From a virus: a stretch of 64,000 bases of DNA. Made by a program: the position numbers and the translations under genes. The notes under the pieces are model-generated. The model saw only the letters and a program-made list of their open reading frames with translations, did no database searches and was not told the origin of the DNA. Shown one piece after another: positions 15,578-24,829 of this stretch; the first letter of the stretch is position 1; every line of letters begins with the position of its first letter. The stretch spans positions 1 through 64,000 of the IMG/VR virus record IMGVR_UViG_3300008266_000027. One strand, 5' to 3'.

Positions 15578-17419
15578 TTACTTTTCTCTTTGGCCATGCT
15601 GTATAGCGTTATAAGCCGCTTTACCTTTTATTTCAGCCATGTCAGCGTCATGTTTTTCTTTATCTCTAGAGTGTTTTTGCTGTTCTAATTCTGCTTTCTG
15701 CTGTTCCTGCTGCTGTTGAGCTGCTAACTGCTGCTGCTGAGCAGCTGCTTGCTCTTTTTGAGCTTTCTGTTGCATTTTGCCTTGCTCAATCTGCATAAGC
15801 ATCTGCTGCCAGCCCATAAATGAAGGATCGCCGGGAATATACTGGAGTTCTTGTTTTTTTGAAGCGCCTTTATCTCCAAGAAATAGCTCTCGTATTTCGC
15901 CTCTTGTCATGTTCTTTTCCACTACGCCCCAAAATGCAGCGTTCATTGGTAGATCAGCTATCGGATGTTTTATGTGCTTCTTTCTAGCTGCAGATAGAAG
16001 ATCGTTCATAGATTTATGAACAGCCATTTCTGCTTGCAACAATGCTACTTCTGTCTGTGGAGTTTCATCAGTGTAGCCTTCAAATTGAAATTTATATTTT
16101 TTAGGATAGTCTGGGTCTATAGCTGGCAGTATGCTAGAGTTTATAAAATCTTCTAGAAACATAAGCAGCGGATATAGACCTTTTTCTCTAGAGAATTCAA
16201 TCTTAGTTTCATGACCTTGCTGATTTACTGCACGACCGCCAGTAACGAGCAGATCAAGACCTAGTTCCATAGGATCTATCTGGAACTGCGAGCACACGGC
16301 ACGCATAAGATGTGTATTGTAGTTTAAGTACTCCATCTCTTTTGAGCCACCAGCCATGGGAACCCACTGTACGTCTTCTAGGCCAGAGACTATAGGAGTT
16401 CGCCATGCATTTTGTGCGCCGTTTATAAGACTATAGAATTGCCTACGAAATGCAGTCATCTGTGCTTGCGTGACTGTTCCTTTTAGATGTAGTATTCCTT
16501 TTGCTGCTTGACCATGAGTAAAGAAGTTGGAGTTATAGTGCTCCGTATTCATATGGTTAGTTATATTTATTATGGCCATCTCTGTTGGAGAATAGCAGTA
16601 GCCATTGCCGTCTGCAAAATTCTGTGGGCTATAGAGTTTAAATATTAGATCTTCATCTCCAAATACTGCAAGGGGTCTGTTATCATAAGATACTTGTATA
16701 TATTTATAGTAGTCTAGAGGCAGCTCGTTTACCACATAATTTTTTTTAGGGTCATTATCTGACTGCGATTTAAACGTATTCTTAACAGCCTTTATATGAT
16801 CTTCGACTTGTGCTCTTGGTGCATTTGTATTTATGTGATAAATGCTTTCTGCAGGAACTGGTCTGAACCTGTGTAGTGCACCTCTACGTGTTCTTATTTT
16901 CTCAACGGTTACATTTCCAAATGTAAGAGCATCTCTAACGATCATCTTTATGAAATCATTAAATAGCAATCTGTCATCGTCCGGCGTATTTGATATTCTG
17001 CCGCAATTATAGATAAAATCTTCTAAGTTGCTTATTTCTTTTTTTTCATCTGATGAATATTCTTCGGCATGATCTCGTTTAACTATGCGGTAACCAAGAT
17101 CAAATTTTCTTGTTTGAGGCCTAGCAAATCTAGATAGAGTATCTACCCTATTCTGCACAATAGTGGATACTAGCCAGTCTCTCATAGAGACATCTTTTAG
17201 TGTCTTATTGGACAATCTTGAAAGTCTATATCTAAAGATAGTTTGCTGACTTTGTTGGGTAAAAAATGGATCAGCAACTATTGCTTTACGGCCTATCTCT
17301 GGATTATCATCGTCTGAAACTTCATCGCGTTTTTCTGGTACTTGGTCTGCGTCGCCTTTATTTAACAGTTCAATTTCTCTGCGAACGCCATCTCGTATCC
17401 AATTATCCCAAAAGGCCAT
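15578..17419 (-). CDS. Portal protein
   Basis: A 613-residue protein between the terminase and capsid blocks. It shows the portal pattern of a helical N-terminus (MRDWLVSTIVQNRVDTLSRF), a DALTFGNVTVEK segment and a stem/crown region (IKKLY-type sequence near LMFLEDFINSS). The C-terminal ~85 residues are a Gln/Ala/Lys/Glu-rich tail, likely disordered or coiled. Portals form the dodecameric ring at one capsid vertex through which DNA is packaged and to which the tail binds. A GGAG site precedes the ATG and TATAAT lies 22 nt upstream, so it may start a transcript. Confidence 0.85.
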   Translation of the reverse strand: MAFWDNWIRDGVRREIELLNKGDADQVPEKRDEVSDDDNPEIGRKAIVADPFFTQQSQQTIFRYRLSRLSNKTLKDVSMRDWLVSTIVQNRVDTLSRFARPQTRKFDLGYRIVKRDHAEEYSSDEKKEISNLEDFIYNCGRISNTPDDDRLLFNDFIKMIVRDALTFGNVTVEKIRTRRGALHRFRPVPAESIYHINTNAPRAQVEDHIKAVKNTFKSQSDNDPKKNYVVNELPLDYYKYIQVSYDNRPLAVFGDEDLIFKLYSPQNFADGNGYCYSPTEMAIINITNHMNTEHYNSNFFTHGQAAKGILHLKGTVTQAQMTAFRRQFYSLINGAQNAWRTPIVSGLEDVQWVPMAGGSKEMEYLNYNTHLMRAVCSQFQIDPMELGLDLLVTGGRAVNQQGHETKIEFSREKGLYPLLMFLEDFINSSILPAIDPDYPKKYKFQFEGYTDETPQTEVALLQAEMAVHKSMNDLLSAARKKHIKHPIADLPMNAAFWGVVEKNMTRGEIRELFLGDKGASKKQELQYIPGDPSFMGWQQMLMQIEQGKMQQKAQKEQAAAQQQQLAAQQQQEQQKAELEQQKHSRDKEKHDADMAEIKGKAAYNAIQHGQREK

Positions 17420-17441
17420 ATAGTACTCCGTTTATTGATAT

Positions 17442-17447
17442 ATTATA
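17442..17447 (-). promoter_or_regulatory. TATAAT promoter-like hexamer for the portal gene
   Basis: Minus-strand AAGTATAAT, 22 nt before the ATG, with GGAG between. No -35 match. Confidence 0.6.
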
Positions 17448-17468
17448 CTTTGGAATGGGCTCTGACAG

Positions 17469-19394
17469 TCAAAAACCCCATAAAAATCCACCACTTGATC
17501 CAGTCCCGTCATCATCTTCCATGTCATTTAGGCGACCTATTTTGCCTAATTTAGTAGGGTCTGGCTCTTCTGTATTTAGTCTTAAGTTATTTACTGCACA
17601 AAATTCTTCAGCTGAAGGTGTTTTAAAATAAGAACCCTGAGAGTCTACTGTGCTACCCCTATCAGTCTCTATCATGTGCCCCATCACTAGAGTGCCTTTA
17701 CCTAGTAGCATAGTCAATGGATATCGAAGAGCATCTAGCCAATGATCATACTCTGTGTCTGGCATTTCAGTTATAGAACCATCTGCTGAAGTTTTAAAGT
17801 GATAGGTTAAAAACTCATTTATTAGTGGCTCGTTAGTTTCTTTTGCTACGTGAATTTTTGTATCATTAGAGCCAGGTACACGTAGAAGTCTCTTTATTAC
17901 CTGTATTCCAGTATTTATTGATTTATCATTTTCTGAAGAAACCGGTAGTCCAGCTTTCTTCATCTCTGTTACTGCGCCTTGATCTGCGACATCTGGGAAA
18001 TATAGCTGACATCTGTACATAAAGTTATATTTAGTCTTTATGTAATGGATCCATTCAGGCTGAGACACAAAAGTCATGCCGTCAGATCTAACGACATATA
18101 CATTGTCTTTTTTATCTATGAAAAAATATACAACTGTATTTGGGTTAGACCATCCCCAGTCAACGCCTGCATAGCAGGGCAAATTCATTGAATGACATTT
18201 TTTAACGAATATATCATGTGTACATTCACCAGGAAACTCTATACCGGTGAGTGTTTTCCACATGCCATTCCAGTCTTTGACATGCAGCTTCTCATCAAAT
18301 TCCTTATATATAATTCCTTCTACTGAAGGCTTAAGATTCATAAGCTGAGCCAGTGCCCAATCAGTGCCTTCAGATCGTACTTTTTTTATAAGTTCGCCCA
18401 CTGGCTTAAGCATCCAGGACTTAGAACTTTGTTTTTTAGCATCACCTAGACATATAGCCGCGGCTGGACACTGTAGGCATTTCTCGCCCGGCATAACATG
18501 CATCGTGTATTCGCGCTGTTTTTTAGGATCTTTTATCTTGAAGGTGTCTTCACTTACAACCTCCATATTGTCTTGTATATGATATGAAGGTGTAGGTTTT
18601 GTACCAGATCTTTCGTCTGGGCATCGTTCGGTAAACTCCCAAGCAGTCCAGCGCCTAACGTGTCGACCAGCAGAATCCGCGTCTTCCATCATTCTGTTCA
18701 TCAATCCATATCTAGACTTTCTGGTTGATATCCCTACTCTTAGTGCTTTCTTCTCACCTTTAGTATCTAGCATACCGCTAATTTCTTTAAATGCCTTTAA
18801 ACCTTCACCTGATACGGTGTCGATCTCATCAGTTACTACTAATGGTACGTGAGGACCGTTACATGCCTTAAGAGTGCAGGGCAGAACTTCTAGTGTAACA
18901 GTTTTTCCACTAAGTAAAAATGCAGATTTCTCCATGTTAAGTTTCTGCAAAACTCGTTCTTCTTGCGGTAAATGCTTATCTTCTAATATAGGGCGTATTT
19001 TGCTACTTAACATAAAATTAGTTTGATACTCATAGCATCGTTTTGCCTGTGCAATAACAGCGCCAACATGACAAACGTCTCGCTCATCATGAAGCATTAC
19101 TAAAAGCTCTGCTATGGCCATTCCAAGTGTTTTACCTGATCCTCGACCAGCAACATATAGCAGCTCCTCTATCTCCAGAGGATTATTCTTATTTACACAT
19201 ATATCGTAAACTTCCCATATGATATCTAGTGGATTTGTATCTGCATATCTCGATACTGTGACGTCGGGTAAATATAGACCAAAAAATACTTGTATAAATT
19301 TAGCCAACTCTTCTTTAGTCTTGCATTTATTAAAGAAAAGCTTTTTCCTAGTTTTTAACGGAATTTTCTCTAAATTTATATCTTTTTTAGTCAC
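17469..19394 (-). CDS. terL: Terminase large subunit
   Basis: A 641-residue DNA-packaging motor and nuclease. The ATPase domain has Walker A as GRGSGKT (~residue 85) and Walker B as VVTDEID (~188). The RNase H-like nuclease domain begins with YAGVDWGWSNPN (~411), whose Asp is a metal ligand. The motor pumps DNA into the prohead through the portal and cuts the concatemer. It overlaps the upstream small-subunit candidate by 4 nt. Four Cys (CLQCPAAAIC and nearby) between the domains could hold a metal, which is not usual for the family. Confidence 0.93.
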   Translation of the reverse strand: MTKKDINLEKIPLKTRKKLFFNKCKTKEELAKFIQVFFGLYLPDVTVSRYADTNPLDIIWEVYDICVNKNNPLEIEELLYVAGRGSGKTLGMAIAELLVMLHDERDVCHVGAVIAQAKRCYEYQTNFMLSSKIRPILEDKHLPQEERVLQKLNMEKSAFLLSGKTVTLEVLPCTLKACNGPHVPLVVTDEIDTVSGEGLKAFKEISGMLDTKGEKKALRVGISTRKSRYGLMNRMMEDADSAGRHVRRWTAWEFTERCPDERSGTKPTPSYHIQDNMEVVSEDTFKIKDPKKQREYTMHVMPGEKCLQCPAAAICLGDAKKQSSKSWMLKPVGELIKKVRSEGTDWALAQLMNLKPSVEGIIYKEFDEKLHVKDWNGMWKTLTGIEFPGECTHDIFVKKCHSMNLPCYAGVDWGWSNPNTVVYFFIDKKDNVYVVRSDGMTFVSQPEWIHYIKTKYNFMYRCQLYFPDVADQGAVTEMKKAGLPVSSENDKSINTGIQVIKRLLRVPGSNDTKIHVAKETNEPLINEFLTYHFKTSADGSITEMPDTEYDHWLDALRYPLTMLLGKGTLVMGHMIETDRGSTVDSQGSYFKTPSAEEFCAVNNLRLNTEEPDPTKLGKIGRLNDMEDDDGTGSSGGFLWGF

Positions 19395-20005
19395 TGATCA
19401 TCGCCCTTATTAAGCAGTGAATCTAGATCTATATCGTCGTCATCTTTCTTTTTATCTAGGGTTTTTGGATTATTCGGAGCAAGGGCATCAAACATAGGAG
19501 ACATTGAGTTGGATTTAGCACTCGGCGTTGCTCCTTGCACTATTTTTCCAAGCGTTTCTGCAACCTCTTTGTATTCTTTTATAGAACTTATTCTAAGAGA
19601 TGGCTTTGGATTATTAGCATCTAGTATGTAGCGTCTCATATCGTCCATGTGTTCTACGCCAGCTACACTTAGCATCGAGGTAAGAAAGTCTACTTGTTCT
19701 ATAACTGATTTTACGACTTTAGCTCGCACTCTATCTCTAAGTGTTCCCTGCATTTTTTCTCTGTCTAGGCCCCATTTTTTAAGTGCAGCAGTTAAAACTA
19801 TTTGACCTACCTCATATTGAGGAAACTGCTGTTGTATCTCGTGGAAAGAGCTGCCTATAAGAAACATCTCATATAGTTTAAGCGCCTCTATATCATCAAT
19901 GGCACCAGCTGTCTTATGTTTACGAAGATACTTTTCTCCCAACTCTATTTCTCTTTGAGTTAAGCCTATTTTTTCATCGTCATTAAAATCACGTTTTAAT
20001 GCCAT
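19391..20005 (-). CDS. Terminase small subunit candidate
   Basis: A 204-residue protein directly before the large terminase, overlapping it as ATGA. The N-terminal half is helical (ALKLYEMFLIGSSFHEIQQQ, then QIVLTAALKKWG) and fits a helix-turn-helix that binds the packaging site. The middle helix (RAKVVKSVIEQVDFLTSML) could oligomerise. The C-terminus is disordered and ends in Asp-rich sequence. Small subunits are poorly conserved, so the call depends mainly on position and helix pattern. Confidence 0.65.
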   Translation of the reverse strand: MALKRDFNDDEKIGLTQREIELGEKYLRKHKTAGAIDDIEALKLYEMFLIGSSFHEIQQQFPQYEVGQIVLTAALKKWGLDREKMQGTLRDRVRAKVVKSVIEQVDFLTSMLSVAGVEHMDDMRRYILDANNPKPSLRISSIKEYKEVAETLGKIVQGATPSAKSNSMSPMFDALAPNNPKTLDKKKDDDDIDLDSLLNKGDDQ

Positions 20006-20430
20006 TACTCTGCTCCGTCTTTCCAGAAGTCTTTAGCTTGATCACCAGAATCTTTAAATAGACTTATTTTAACCGACCAATCTTTTGTAAGATAGTTCTT
20101 AATAAAACGATTACCTATTTCTTCTAGATTATAGCCTAGACCAATCTCGTCGCTTTCTTTTTTATTTTTTATAAATTTCTTAAGTCTAAATGATTCAAAC
20201 AGGCCTATATTTTCGCCACTATTGAATCTATTCAGTAATTCAATATTTTCATATAGTTTATCTGGAATAAGTAGGCTGTAGGTAACTATCTTGTCATTAA
20301 AGTCAATAGATGTCTTAACGTCTTTAACTTCTTCTAAAAGACAATAGCCACCCATAGCGATAGTATCTTTAACATGATCGGTTAATATGTTATTATTAAC
20401 TAACCACTTATGATGATCTACATAATCCAT
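20005..20430 (-). CDS. Hypothetical protein before the terminase genes
   Basis: An unrecognised 141-residue protein: DYVDHHKWLVNNNILTDHVK at the start, then mixed alpha/beta with no membrane segment. A TATAAT hexamer lies 17 nt before the ATG with GAGGAAG between, so it appears to be first in the terminase-portal unit. It overlaps the next gene by one base (TAATG type). Confidence 0.55.
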   Translation of the reverse strand: MDYVDHHKWLVNNNILTDHVKDTIAMGGYCLLEEVKDVKTSIDFNDKIVTYSLLIPDKLYENIELLNRFNSGENIGLFESFRLKKFIKNKKESDEIGLGYNLEEIGNRFIKNYLTKDWSVKISLFKDSGDQAKDFWKDGAE

Positions 20431-20447
20431 ATCTTCCTCATCTTATG

Positions 20448-20453
20448 ATTATA
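20448..20453 (-). promoter_or_regulatory. TATAAT promoter-like hexamer for the packaging genes
   Basis: Minus-strand TGGTATAAT, 17 nt before the ATG at 20430. A TG two bases before the hexamer resembles an extended -10, though shifted by one base. Confidence 0.6.
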
Positions 20454-20459
20454 CCAAAA

Positions 20460-21467
20460 TTAATGTAAGTTGTTGATTATCTCTTGAGCCTTACGAATTA
20501 TTAACTGCTTATCTAGACTGCCGCTATATATCTTATCTACATATTCTGACACTATTAATGACGGCGAAGATGCCTGTATCTTTATCCTATTTTGCTTCTC
20601 CGCATCTATTAAGTCTAGTTTTATAACAGTATTTTTGCCTTCTATAGATTTAAGGTGTTTTTTAGATTTAAGATACTGAGTAAGTTCAGCCCTAGGACCA
20701 GTAATTTTCAATAGCCATCTGTTTACAGTGTCTAGCGACTCTACTCCTAGGTAAAGATCTTCTAAATTAAATGTCTCGTCTATTTTAAAAGATACACTTT
20801 TCCATGCGGGAAACGGAGACGGGATGAACTGCTGCTCTAGCGTATTAATATCGAAAAGCAGTAGCCCCTTAACCTCATCCACATCCGTGGCGTTATGCGC
20901 AACTGGTGTTCCAGGGTACACGACTTTTCCAAAGATTTGCCGCTTATGTATATGTCCAGATATGATAATGTCTGCAGAAACTTTGTCAGCGTCGATACCG
21001 CAGTCTTCACGTCTAAATCCATAATCTGCTCCAATAAATGTATTGTGAGTTATGCAGATTTTATTGGTATTTAGCGGAAAATCTGCGAAGTTCTGAACAT
21101 AAGGTACTATCGTTATATTCATTGAGTTTAAGTCAACTCTTGGCTGATCAAACACGATAAAGCGCCCATTACGATTACTAAATGATTGCAGCGCATGATA
21201 TTTGCTGTCTTTCGGCTTATACTGATCGTGATTGCCCAAAACATACCAATACTGACAGGATCCTGTTATCGTGTCTATATGATCATTGAATTCTTTCATG
21301 ATCTCAGATCTAAGAACTGCATGATTATGAAACGTATCTCCAAGATTACATACTATGTCTGGTTTATATTCTATCGCAACAGATTCAATCCATCTTAATA
21401 GCGCGATAGATTGTTCAAAATCATTTATTCTAAGATGTGGATCACCGATGAATAGAATTTTAGTCAT
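20460..21467 (-). CDS. Recombination nuclease, gp47/SbcD/Mre11 type
   Basis: A 335-residue protein starting at ATG 21467 (MTKILFIGDPHLR), after TTTGGAG. The Mre11-type phosphoesterase motifs appear in order: GDPHLR, GDTFHNH, LGNHDQY, THN and SGHIHKRQ. With the gp46/SbcC-like ATPase at 31807 it should form the complex that resects DNA ends for recombination, as T4 gp46/gp47 does. Unusually, the two subunits are separated by about 10 kb. An in-frame extension to 21488 is less likely because it lacks a ribosome site. Confidence 0.88.
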   Translation of the reverse strand: MTKILFIGDPHLRINDFEQSIALLRWIESVAIEYKPDIVCNLGDTFHNHAVLRSEIMKEFNDHIDTITGSCQYWYVLGNHDQYKPKDSKYHALQSFSNRNGRFIVFDQPRVDLNSMNITIVPYVQNFADFPLNTNKICITHNTFIGADYGFRREDCGIDADKVSADIIISGHIHKRQIFGKVVYPGTPVAHNATDVDEVKGLLLFDINTLEQQFIPSPFPAWKSVSFKIDETFNLEDLYLGVESLDTVNRWLLKITGPRAELTQYLKSKKHLKSIEGKNTVIKLDLIDAEKQNRIKIQASSPSLIVSEYVDKIYSGSLDKQLIIRKAQEIINNLH

Positions 21468-21468
21468 G

Positions 21469-21714
21469 CTACTCCAAATATTTATCAAAAAAACAAGATG
21501 ACCATATTAGGGACACATAGGCTTCTGCATGAGGTAGAGTGTTTGGTAATGCGCCATGTCCGTAATAATCCTGTATATCTCTTTTACCTAGTCTAGATAT
21601 TGTGGCGTTTACGCAGTCTTCGACTAGGTTTATAGTTTTAAATTTTTGATAATTTTTACCAAGCGTAAAAGACGTGAATGCTAATATGGCAAGCAGTAGT
21701 ATTCTTAATATAAT
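21469..21714 (-). CDS. Small membrane-anchored protein with a non-canonical start
   Basis: An 81-residue frame fills the gap between two operon genes: it overlaps the stop region of the upstream gene and ends one base before the gp47 ATG. The N-terminus is a clear membrane anchor or signal segment (ILRILLLAILAFTSFTLG), followed by a soluble part with two Cys. No ATG, GTG or TTG lies at the right place. An ATT (21712-21714), six bases after AGAGAG, is the best start, as in infC. An error in the sequence is the alternative. Function unknown. Confidence 0.6.
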   Translation of the reverse strand: MILRILLLAILAFTSFTLGKNYQKFKTINLVEDCVNATISRLGKRDIQDYYGHGALPNTLPHAEAYVSLIWSSCFFDKYLE

Positions 21715-21998
21715 GTTGATCTCTCTAAATCTAGCTTATATAGTATATCCAATATAATATTATAGTTGCTGGAAAGTACGACGTCGTCATCTGATAAACT
21801 TGTCATAGCAAAAACAGTCATTTTGCCAAATTGAGTGTACATAGTACAATAATTAAAGCCTGATTCTTTTCTAGATGGATAGTAGATCGTGAACATAGAC
21901 TGCATAGATCTTATGCTTATGTAAGCAAAGCAGGGCAATTCTAGCCCTGCTTCTGCAATTTTAGCAATCTTTTCTTCAATCTTTTCAATACTAATCAT
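21705..21998 (-). CDS. Hypothetical protein after RecA
   Basis: A 97-residue protein. I take ATG 21998 (MISIEKIEEKI), which overlaps the RecA stop by 8 nt. A reading from 22019 is open but lies deeper in RecA. It has an N-terminal helix, then beta strands (CFAYISIRSMQSMFTIYYPS, then CTMYTQFGKMTVFAMT). No family recognised. It lies between recombination genes and is presumably translated by coupling to RecA. Confidence 0.5.
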   Translation of the reverse strand: MISIEKIEEKIAKIAEAGLELPCFAYISIRSMQSMFTIYYPSRKESGFNYCTMYTQFGKMTVFAMTSLSDDDVVLSSNYNIILDILYKLDLERSTLY

Positions 21999-23103
21999 CC
22001 AGCCCTGCAAGATTAACATCTACAGTTTGTAGCTGCTTATTTCTAGATTCTAGCGCGCTATCATCGGCAACTAGGCATGCTTTGTACACCTCGTCTAGAA
22101 TTTTCTTATTAGAGGTAACAAAGAACTTCATATTCGTTTCGCCTTTAACATTTGGATAGTTGGCAAACGCCCAAGACATGTTATTGGCCTTACCTGTCTC
22201 AGCAGAAATCGGATGATAGATTACACCCAAAGACTTACCTAGTTCGTAAATCTCTTCTTCTGTGTTTACTATTCCGCTATCGTAGCGAAGGGTAAATTCC
22301 GCAACGCGGTAGGGGGCCCCTACTCTGTTTTTCTTGCCTTTGACTCGCACTTTGTGACCAACCTGCATTGCTCCGCCTGCGATTGTTGTGCCTTCTTCAA
22401 GACGTCCTGCCTTAGTATCTACTCGTTCTACCTGCAACATATAGTCACAGAAGTGTTTAAGAGAACGACCATCTGGAATAACCCAGGGATTATTCATCTT
22501 TTTGTAGGCGTCCATTTCTTCATAGACCTGCTGAATAAGTAGAGTAGTAATACTGTAAGTGCGAATAATAGGAAGCAGTCCTTTAAGAGCAGAGCCTAGA
22601 TATTTTGCGCCAGATCCGCCCATAGATACATCCGTGGTCTTAGCCTTGATATCTCCTGGATACCTAATTGACTTTACAGAGTCAACCATTAGTCCATTTA
22701 TAGGAGCACCTTCTTGTAGCATTTCAAGAACATCTTTCTCGATCCAGTCAAAGATCTCGACTGGGTCATTGGTCTGCTTAACGAGTAGTCTGTCGAGATC
22801 ACCACCCAGTTTTTGAAACCAGATCGGATTGAAGCTGAACTCAGCATCAACTAGGATCTGGATCGATTCAGGATACTTCTCCTGAAGTTTAATCAATACT
22901 AACTGGGAAAGTAATGATTTGCCTGATGATTCAGGACCGAAGAAGCACACAGCTTTACCTTCTGCAATACCGCCATTGCCTACAGCCCAGTTAAAACTGG
23001 GCGAAGCAAGTTCAATAACTTTATCAGAAGGCTTGTCCATACCGGAGGCAACTTTGGCAAAGTCGCCCTCAAGCCTCTTCATCCATTTATTAACAGATGA
23101 CAT
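21991..23103 (-). CDS. RecA/UvsX-family recombinase
   Basis: A 370-residue strand-exchange ATPase. It shows Walker A GPESSGKS (~residue 55-62), a Walker B-type strand INGLMVDSVKS, and a loop-region SMGGSGAKYLGSALK. TTLLIQQVYEEMD matches the end of the RecA core. It lacks the long C-terminal domain of bacterial RecA and is nearer UvsX and phage RecA in size. It should act with the gp32-like SSB and gp46/47 nuclease in recombination-dependent replication and repair. Neighbours on both sides belong to this set. Confidence 0.9.
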   Translation of the reverse strand: MSSVNKWMKRLEGDFAKVASGMDKPSDKVIELASPSFNWAVGNGGIAEGKAVCFFGPESSGKSLLSQLVLIKLQEKYPESIQILVDAEFSFNPIWFQKLGGDLDRLLVKQTNDPVEIFDWIEKDVLEMLQEGAPINGLMVDSVKSIRYPGDIKAKTTDVSMGGSGAKYLGSALKGLLPIIRTYSITTLLIQQVYEEMDAYKKMNNPWVIPDGRSLKHFCDYMLQVERVDTKAGRLEEGTTIAGGAMQVGHKVRVKGKKNRVGAPYRVAEFTLRYDSGIVNTEEEIYELGKSLGVIYHPISAETGKANNMSWAFANYPNVKGETNMKFFVTSNKKILDEVYKACLVADDSALESRNKQLQTVDVNLAGLDD

Positions 23104-23112
23104 TGTAGCTCC

Positions 23113-23373
23113 TTAAGAAATTTTACGTAGAGATTTAATGCTACGAGTAACGGGATTTCCTACTTTTGCTAGTTTAAGACCATGCGGAAGACTATCATTG
23201 GATAGGGCTAGACTTCTAGCATCTTTGCGATTAACCACTGCTAGAGCAGAGTCCCCATTCTCAAAGAAAACACGATACTTTTCGCCGTAGCGAAATTGTC
23301 TGCCTTCAAATTGAGAAGTGTAGATCGTCTGTACTTTGTCATTAATACTTGTACTTGTAAACTTAATCTTCAT
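23113..23373 (-). CDS. Small basic beta-rich hypothetical protein
   Basis: An 86-residue Lys/Arg-rich protein. Residues ~18-55 (FEGRQFRYGEKYRVFFENGD) suggest a small beta barrel. It lies between RecA and the 148-residue gene, all in the SSB-RecA unit, so a DNA-binding accessory role is plausible. I do not recognise a family. AGGAGG lies before the ATG. Confidence 0.5.
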   Translation of the reverse strand: MKIKFTSTSINDKVQTIYTSQFEGRQFRYGEKYRVFFENGDSALAVVNRKDARSLALSNDSLPHGLKLAKVGNPVTRSIKSLRKIS

Positions 23374-23384
23374 ATATCCTCCTA

Positions 23385-23831
23385 TTAAAAACCTTCGAAT
23401 GCAGTTCCCTGCACTTCATTGAATGAAATTTTCTTGACATCGTCGTGAGCACATCTAAATGCCTGATATTTATTCTTAAGAAAAAGAACCATGGCCTCTG
23501 TAGCTGCTAGTTTATCTTTTGCTCTTATGACATCTTCATCTAGATCTACAAACGCTTCACGTATACCATTCGACATCTTTATGCCTTTAGATTTACAATA
23601 ATCTTCTGATTTGTCTAGGTATGCTATGGCTCTGACTTTGTCAAGTTCTGTCTTAGCATCAAGATTTGCTTTTACGGCCTTAGATAACATAGAACTTGTA
23701 ACGTCCATGGCATTAATAAAGTCACGCAGATAATTTGGAGCCATCATCTTATTTAGAGTAGCGATATCTGCTATTTTCTTTGTGTATTCTGCTAGTCTAG
23801 ATACATCTATAGTCTGCAACTCGTTAGACAT
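23385..23831 (-). CDS. Helical hypothetical protein between SSB and RecA
   Basis: A 148-residue, almost entirely helical protein (RLAEYTKKIADIATLNKMM, then AKDKLAATEAMVLFLKNKYQ). Its position between SSB and RecA is where a recombination mediator such as T4 UvsY (137 residues, helical) could be expected, and the size matches. No sequence identity with UvsY can be claimed by eye. AAGGAGG precedes the ATG. Confidence 0.5.
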   Translation of the reverse strand: MSNELQTIDVSRLAEYTKKIADIATLNKMMAPNYLRDFINAMDVTSSMLSKAVKANLDAKTELDKVRAIAYLDKSEDYCKSKGIKMSNGIREAFVDLDEDVIRAKDKLAATEAMVLFLKNKYQAFRCAHDDVKKISFNEVQGTAFEGF

Positions 23832-23840
23832 AAAACCTCC

Positions 23841-24764
23841 TTAAGAATTAAAGAGGTCATCTGCCATTGCGAGAATATCATCTGTATCGTCGACGTCATC
23901 TGCCTTATCGAGATTTAGTTTTACACCTGAACCTTGAGGTTTAGGTGTATTTGCTTGAGTTGCGCTACTGGTAGCTTCTGCCAAACCAAATCCTTCTACT
24001 AGGAGTTCTGGCATATCTTTAGCCGCGTTAACGACATTAGCTATAAGAATTTCTTTAAGCTCTTCATAGGTAAGTTTCTGATAGAGACTGTTAAGATCAT
24101 AGCCTAGAGAATCATAATTGTGGACAATGCTTTCAGCTAGCGGAGAACGATCGTCTTCATAAACTAAAACACCATGCGCGTTCTTGCCTTTCATCTGATT
24201 CTTAGCTGCATCATAGGTGGTATCAAAACCTTTTCCAGTCTTAGTGATATTAAACCATATACCAGAATCATTAACTTCTGCGTTTAGAGAAGTGGGATCT
24301 TGGTTATAGTCTTTGATGTATTTTTCCATAAGTGAGATAATCTTCTTGTGAGCAGTAGGTTTAAGCTCAAGAACTCCCACTTGACCAGTTTTATCTGCTG
24401 CATTATATGTATAGACTGTCTTAGGTCGCAGATCAGAGATAAACTTATTTAACGCTTCAATTTTAGTCTCATCACAGCCTGGTACATTAAGGGCTACAAC
24501 TTTATTCTTTAGCAACTCAAGGTAATCATAGACTGGACATCGGCCTTCATACGTAGAAGACGAAGCGAATGGTCTGGCTCTTCCAGAAGCAGGATCCACA
24601 AGGCCCCATACCACATTCCATTTACGATAAGGATAGCCATCGGACTCTTTACCAAAAGGAGGCAAGAATCTAAAGATGTTTCCGCCATCTTGGACTTTGT
24701 GTCTAACAGTTTTTTTGAACGATTTTGGATTCAGTGAGTCTAGGTTAATTTTGATATTTGACAT
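23841..24764 (-). CDS. Single-stranded DNA-binding protein, gp32-like
   Basis: A 307-residue protein. The N-terminal region (SFKKTVRHKVQDGGNIFRFL, then YPYRKWNVVWGL) and the core pattern KPTAHKKIISLMEKYIKD match the T4 gp32 type rather than bacterial SSB. The C-terminus is acidic (DKADDVDDTDDILAMADDLF), the usual partner-binding tail. It coats ssDNA at forks and during recombination. AAGGAG precedes the ATG. A promoter at 24824 gives it a 59-nt leader and probably drives the SSB-RecA-gp47 genes. Confidence 0.88.
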   Translation of the reverse strand: MSNIKINLDSLNPKSFKKTVRHKVQDGGNIFRFLPPFGKESDGYPYRKWNVVWGLVDPASGRARPFASSSTYEGRCPVYDYLELLKNKVVALNVPGCDETKIEALNKFISDLRPKTVYTYNAADKTGQVGVLELKPTAHKKIISLMEKYIKDYNQDPTSLNAEVNDSGIWFNITKTGKGFDTTYDAAKNQMKGKNAHGVLVYEDDRSPLAESIVHNYDSLGYDLNSLYQKLTYEELKEILIANVVNAAKDMPELLVEGFGLAEATSSATQANTPKPQGSGVKLNLDKADDVDDTDDILAMADDLFNS

Positions 24765-24823
24765 GATTTCTCCTTACTAGCACTAGTGCCATAGTTATTA
24801 ACTGCCATTGTTGGCATGAATAT

Positions 24824-24829
24824 ATTATA
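24824..24829 (-). promoter_or_regulatory. Promoter of the SSB-RecA operon
   Basis: Minus-strand TATAAT with TTGCAT (24848-24853) 18 bp upstream. It is the only hexamer here with a fair -35 box. It overlaps the last codons of the preceding gene. The leader contains CACTAGTGCTAGT, a small palindrome. Confidence 0.65.

Noticed and set aside
21991-22019. Upstream start of the gene after RecA at 22019
   Set aside because: ATG 21998 gives the short overlap usual in this operon; the upstream extension lies deeper inside RecA without a ribosome site.
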